Assembly (NCBI RefSeq): GCF_958295425.1
Contig: NC_081142.1
Location: 17,391,284 to 17,455,283 of the forward strand
From: Solea solea
Taxonomy: Eukaryota; Chordata; Actinopteri; Pleuronectiformes; Soleidae
Direction of reading: 5' to 3'
Length of the DNA stretch: 64,000 bases
Position 1 is the first letter of the stretch. Each line of letters starts with the position of its first letter. This document shows positions 60,670 to 64,000 of the stretch, one piece after another. The notes below the pieces were generated by a model. The model was not told the origin of the DNA and ran no database searches. It saw only the letters and a list, made by a program, of their open reading frames with translations. Position numbers and translations under genes: made by a program.

Positions 60670-63550
60670 TCAGTTGAGGGTTTTAGGTGAGAGGACCGGT
60701 CGTAGGCTGATCTTGGTCATCTTGAGGGAGTATGAAGACCCCATGCCAGGCCTCCAGTGAATGCCCCTTCTCCTTGAAGAGCGACCTTTTGTCCTCAGCC
60801 ACAAATATCGTCCATTAAGATTAGTCTCGCCGCAGCCATTGAACCACCAACCACCTGCCGAAGGATCAGAACAAGAGGCATAATTTAACACATTTATCCA
60901 TGTCTTATCACCAAACAAGCCATTATTTTAGTGGTATCTAACAAGTTAGTACATAACTCTTTACCTGTGTAACTACGAGTGCAGTTGGGATTTCGGTTTT
61001 TATCATTATTTCTGTCTTTGGTGGAGAATCTAATGCCTGTTATGTTGGCCATGGCATCAGCTAGGTCACCAGAAAAGTTGCTGACTTGAAGAGCGTAGTC
61101 CTTGGAGGGACCCTCCAATGAGAAACGGTACTCAGCCCAGTGCTTATCCTCCTTCCAGTCCTCCATATCTACTCGTAGGATGTAAGCTCCCTGCTGTGCA
61201 AGACTGTGGATCTTCTTTAAGCCCAGCCAGAAGTCCTCTGTGTGAAAAATACAGTATATGTATCAATTTAAATCTTATTTAGACATTTCACGTGTAAAAA
61301 AAAAAAACCTTCTGCCTGTTATCCTAAACATTTATCAATTTCAAATAAATCTTCCATAGGCATTTAGTCACCTTTCCACATATACATGTCTTAGTCTTCC
61401 TTGGCCTGAGGTAGCAGGGTGCGGTAAGTTGTAAGTTATAATTCTAAGCCAGGTAGTTGTAAAAGAGTGATCTGATATTCATTGCTGCAGGTGGTATTTC
61501 TTTTGGAACGCAGCACGACTGCACCTATTTTCATCTGAATGCGACATGACAAGTTATCATTTCATCTAGTCAGAGTTACTATATAAGAGTATTCTATTTT
61601 CTATGACAAGGCTTTACAGGAAAGACTTGCACCATTATTCTATTTTGTAATAATAGTTTAATAGTTTTATTTTCTCAAGATTTGCACAAAGGAGATTCTT
61701 TCCTACAAACCCAGTACTCTACATACATGTGTCACAACCATACATATTTTAATTAATATTCCATTAAAGGATATTATTTAATGTGTATTTGTTATAGATA
61801 CGACAAAGTGTAAAAAAGTACTCACTTTCCAGATCTCCAAAACCTTTCTCATATTTCACCCATGTCTGGTCAAAATCCACTGACCCATCGATCCTCTGCT
61901 GGATGACGGTTGAACCTCCATCTGGTGAAAGAGAAATGTATTCCAAGTCACACACATGTTTACCCAAGGATCAGGGAGCTTCCCTATCATGGATAATTGT
62001 GTTTATCTAACCTTCAGTCTGGCCTTTATGATAACCTGTTCCTGCGGCTGACTAGTTTGATAACCTTCTCTTTTTGTTCCTTGCCCCTGAATGTATGAGC
62101 ATGCCAGTGTTCCTTCTTGTGAATGCAGTTGAACAACAAAACATGGTTGATGCTTTTCCCTGAGAACTTAGTTGATTGTTGTGGTCTCACCCACCTGAAT
62201 CCATTTCACAGTAAACGTTGAATGGCTCTGATTGGTTTGGCTTGATCACATGGATTCCACTCTTTGTCTCGCCTTTGTGAAACAGCTCACTGCAGTCCAT
62301 GGGGATGTCTGCACACATAACCAACATAAACCTAAACTTAAGTTTTTCAATTTCTCTAGGACTTACATATTAATACATAAAGTATTTTGAACAACTGATA
62401 ATTGTACCTTTTGTATCTAGGCCAGTTGCATTTTCTGTCAGATATTCAAACATATCAGGAACTGCAGTGTCTGAATCCATTGGCTTGTTGACTGTATCTT
62501 GAAAAATGTCATCACTTAGCTGCAAGAAAATGCAAATTAATCTGCTGTTTGTTAAATGTTTTTAAACATATTAGTAAATTTCCATCTCACAGATAGCAGA
62601 TGTTTGGCTCTGAAAGTCAAAATAAGGTGAAATCACGATGAACAGTTGTCTACCTTTTCCTCCAGGTTTTTGATCTTGTTTTTCTGGTGGTCGAGTTGAT
62701 CGTGCTGCTCTTGCACAGCTTTCAGTAGATTGTTGATTGTTTTCTCTTGTGCTTCAATCACTTGCTGAAAATGCCATAATGGAAGAATTGGTTTTACATT
62801 GTATTTATACATTTTACAGCTGTAGGTTGAATCTTGATTTCTTATAAATGTTTTAAAAATAATTGATTTATTTTAGCAGTAACAGTATACATTTGCACAA
62901 GTGGTTTTGGTAATTGTAATTAGATTTGTAGGGAGACTTTTCATGCTGTTTTTACTTCTTTTGATGTGCAAAGTTTAATAACATAGTCAGATTAATTGCA
63001 TAAGCATCCACTAGTTGCTTACCTTGAGTGTTGTGATTTCACTGAGTTGTTCAGCGGGGACAATGCTCTCTGACAGTCCCTTCAGCCTCTCCTCGAGGCT
63101 CCCCACCTTGCTCTGCAGCTGTGTGCGCTCCTGCATGATGCCGTTGATCTTAGTGTTGATTTCCAGTGACAAGTTCTTGATCTCCTCATTGTTGGCCTTC
63201 AAGAAATTGGTGGTTTTCTTCAGCTCCTCCTCTTCCTCCTTGATCTCTGAAGTGACGACTGAAAGCTGGTAGAAAGAGCGGTCGAAGATGTTAAGCTTCT
63301 GAAAGATATCGTTGATTTGGGCCTTGGTCTTGTGCACAAACTCCCGTAAACTCTGGCCAAGCTGAAGGAGGCCGTTTGCAAGTAGTCGAACATCATCCAG
63401 CATGGCAAAGCGTGACTTTGTCTCGGTTGGGCTTGGTTCCATGGTAAAGACCTGTGTGGGCAGGGTGGGCTGCCTTTCTTGACTTGAGGTTTCCACACGG
63501 ACAGCAGCAGTGAAACTAGCAAGTAGCAGCACTAGACAAAACAGCTTCAT
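60670..63550 (-). CDS. angptl3: ANGPTL3 secreted lipase inhibitor, complete, 7 coding exons, nested in dock7 intron 14
   Basis: Angiopoietin-like 3, a liver-secreted inhibitor of lipoprotein and endothelial lipases. Coding exons in transcript order: 63023-63550, 62654-62764, 62408-62519, 62195-62308, 61826-61921, 60965-61237, 60670-60854; 1419 nt, 472 aa. Residues 1-16 are a signal peptide (MKLFCLVLLLASFTAA). Residues 45-80 (KSRFAMLDD, LANGLLQLG, FVHKTKAQIND) are the conserved lipase-inhibitory and heparin-binding segment, followed by a coiled coil to about residue 213. The fibrinogen-like domain starts near Cys256; Cys256/Cys284 and Cys406/Cys419 match the two expected disulfides. There are six N-glycosylation sequons (N126, N243, N275, N374, N385, N405). 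No arginine occurs between residues 156 and 297, so the furin-type RxxR cleavage site of mammals is absent. The gene lies antisense inside a dock7 intron, as in mammals. The acceptor of the sixth exon is the least certain junction (it gives Lys321). Confidence 0.96.
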
Positions 63551-63651
63551 GATGATGTTGCCGTAAAATTCTTGGTTGTAGAATAACTCTGTTCTCTCAT
63601 CATAAGCCTCACTGCTGTTAAAATGATGTGAGAGCAGCCGGCTGCTCTGTG

Positions 63652-63660
63652 TTATATATA
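63652..63660 (-). promoter_or_regulatory. angptl3 TATA box
   Basis: TATATATAA on the minus strand, about 100 bp upstream of the angptl3 ATG (63548-63550). Standard spacing puts the transcription start near 63625 and gives a 5' UTR of roughly 75 nt with no intron needed. Confidence 0.75.
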
Positions 63661-63689
63661 CTGCCCCCTCAGCAGAGGAGGGGAGATTT

Positions 63690-63702
63690 GCTGATCATTA
63701 AC
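63690..63702. promoter_or_regulatory. HNF1-like site in the angptl3 promoter
   Basis: GCTGATCATTAAC matches the palindromic HNF1 consensus GTTAATNATTAAC at 10 of 12 defined positions. It lies about 30 bp upstream of the TATA box. Mammalian ANGPTL3 is known to be driven by HNF1-alpha in liver, so the placement makes sense. Confidence 0.6.
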
Positions 63703-63719
63703 CCCTACTACTTTTTAGC

Positions 63720-63726
63720 TGTTTAC
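63720..63726. promoter_or_regulatory. FOXA-like site in the angptl3 promoter
   Basis: TGTTTAC, the core forkhead motif, 18 bp from the HNF1-like site; another forkhead-like AAACAAA lies near 63772. Short motifs, supported mainly by position. Confidence 0.4.
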
Positions 63727-64000
63727 CCCACCTCCTCCCAAATCCCCCTTTGAGCCCTCCCTTCCCTGAACAAACAAATCACAGCAGTGAGCAAATTACA
63801 TTTACCCCCCCGCCTCCTCTACTGTCCATTTAATCCCAATCCCCTTTCCATATCATGCCCCACCCTACACTGTTTTCTACCCGTGGTGCAGCGCTTTAGC
63901 TGATCAGCAAAATGCCAACAATGGCCATCACAGGTTTCTGATGTATTGTCAGCCTGATCAATTTCAAACCATATAACCTTGCACACACTTTGCTCTGATT

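Noticed and set aside
63015..63272. 85-codon plus-strand frame opposite angptl3 exon 1
   Set aside because: It is the shadow of the coiled-coil coding sequence; antisense of lysine/glutamate-rich codons gives long serine/leucine frames.

Overview
This is vertebrate nuclear DNA, almost certainly from a teleost fish. Three multi-exon protein genes with GT-AG introns can be read through. Their order matches part of the conserved vertebrate USP1-DOCK7(ANGPTL3)-ATG4C-FOXD3 block. Short introns, dense (CA)n tracts and several dispersed repeats typical of teleosts support a fish genome. There are no operons, CRISPR arrays, phages or other prokaryotic features.

Layout: (1) about 1-39,000 is a gene desert with no convincing coding exon. 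It holds microsatellites, pieces of dispersed repeats, two well-bounded non-autonomous DNA transposons (a piggyBac-like one at 20,486-20,961 with TTAA duplications and a Tc1/mariner-like one at 37,996-38,266 with TA duplications), some clean inverted repeats, and stretches rich in homeodomain-type TAAT/ATTA words that look like candidate conserved non-coding elements. From the known gene order, the desert probably belongs to the regulatory landscape of foxd3, which would lie to the left outside the window. (2) 39,098-47,096, minus strand: complete atg4c, 10 coding exons, 486 aa. (3) A divergent promoter interval of about 1.7 kb between the two start codons. (4) 48,846-58,560 and beyond, plus strand: the first 14 coding exons of dock7, 557 complete codons, running off the right edge. 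(5) 60,670-63,550, minus strand: complete angptl3, 7 coding exons, 472 aa, lying antisense inside dock7 intron 14, with a TATA box and HNF1- and FOXA-like sites just upstream.

The three proteins do not form one pathway. ATG4C processes Atg8 proteins in autophagy, DOCK7 is a Rac/Cdc42 exchange factor, and ANGPTL3 is a secreted liver inhibitor of lipoprotein lipase. Their proximity reflects ancient synteny. For all three genes I derived exon boundaries by hand; every splice junction keeps phase and the summed lengths are consistent.

I did not find a new gene system. The most useful observations are: ANGPTL3 has no arginine, and so no furin-type site, between its coiled coil and fibrinogen domain; the N-terminal caspase-type DEVD motif of ATG4C reads DEVE; CA-repeat tracts lie immediately downstream of two successive ATG4C splice donors, one apparently delivered by a dispersed repeat; and two DNA transposon copies retain their boundaries.
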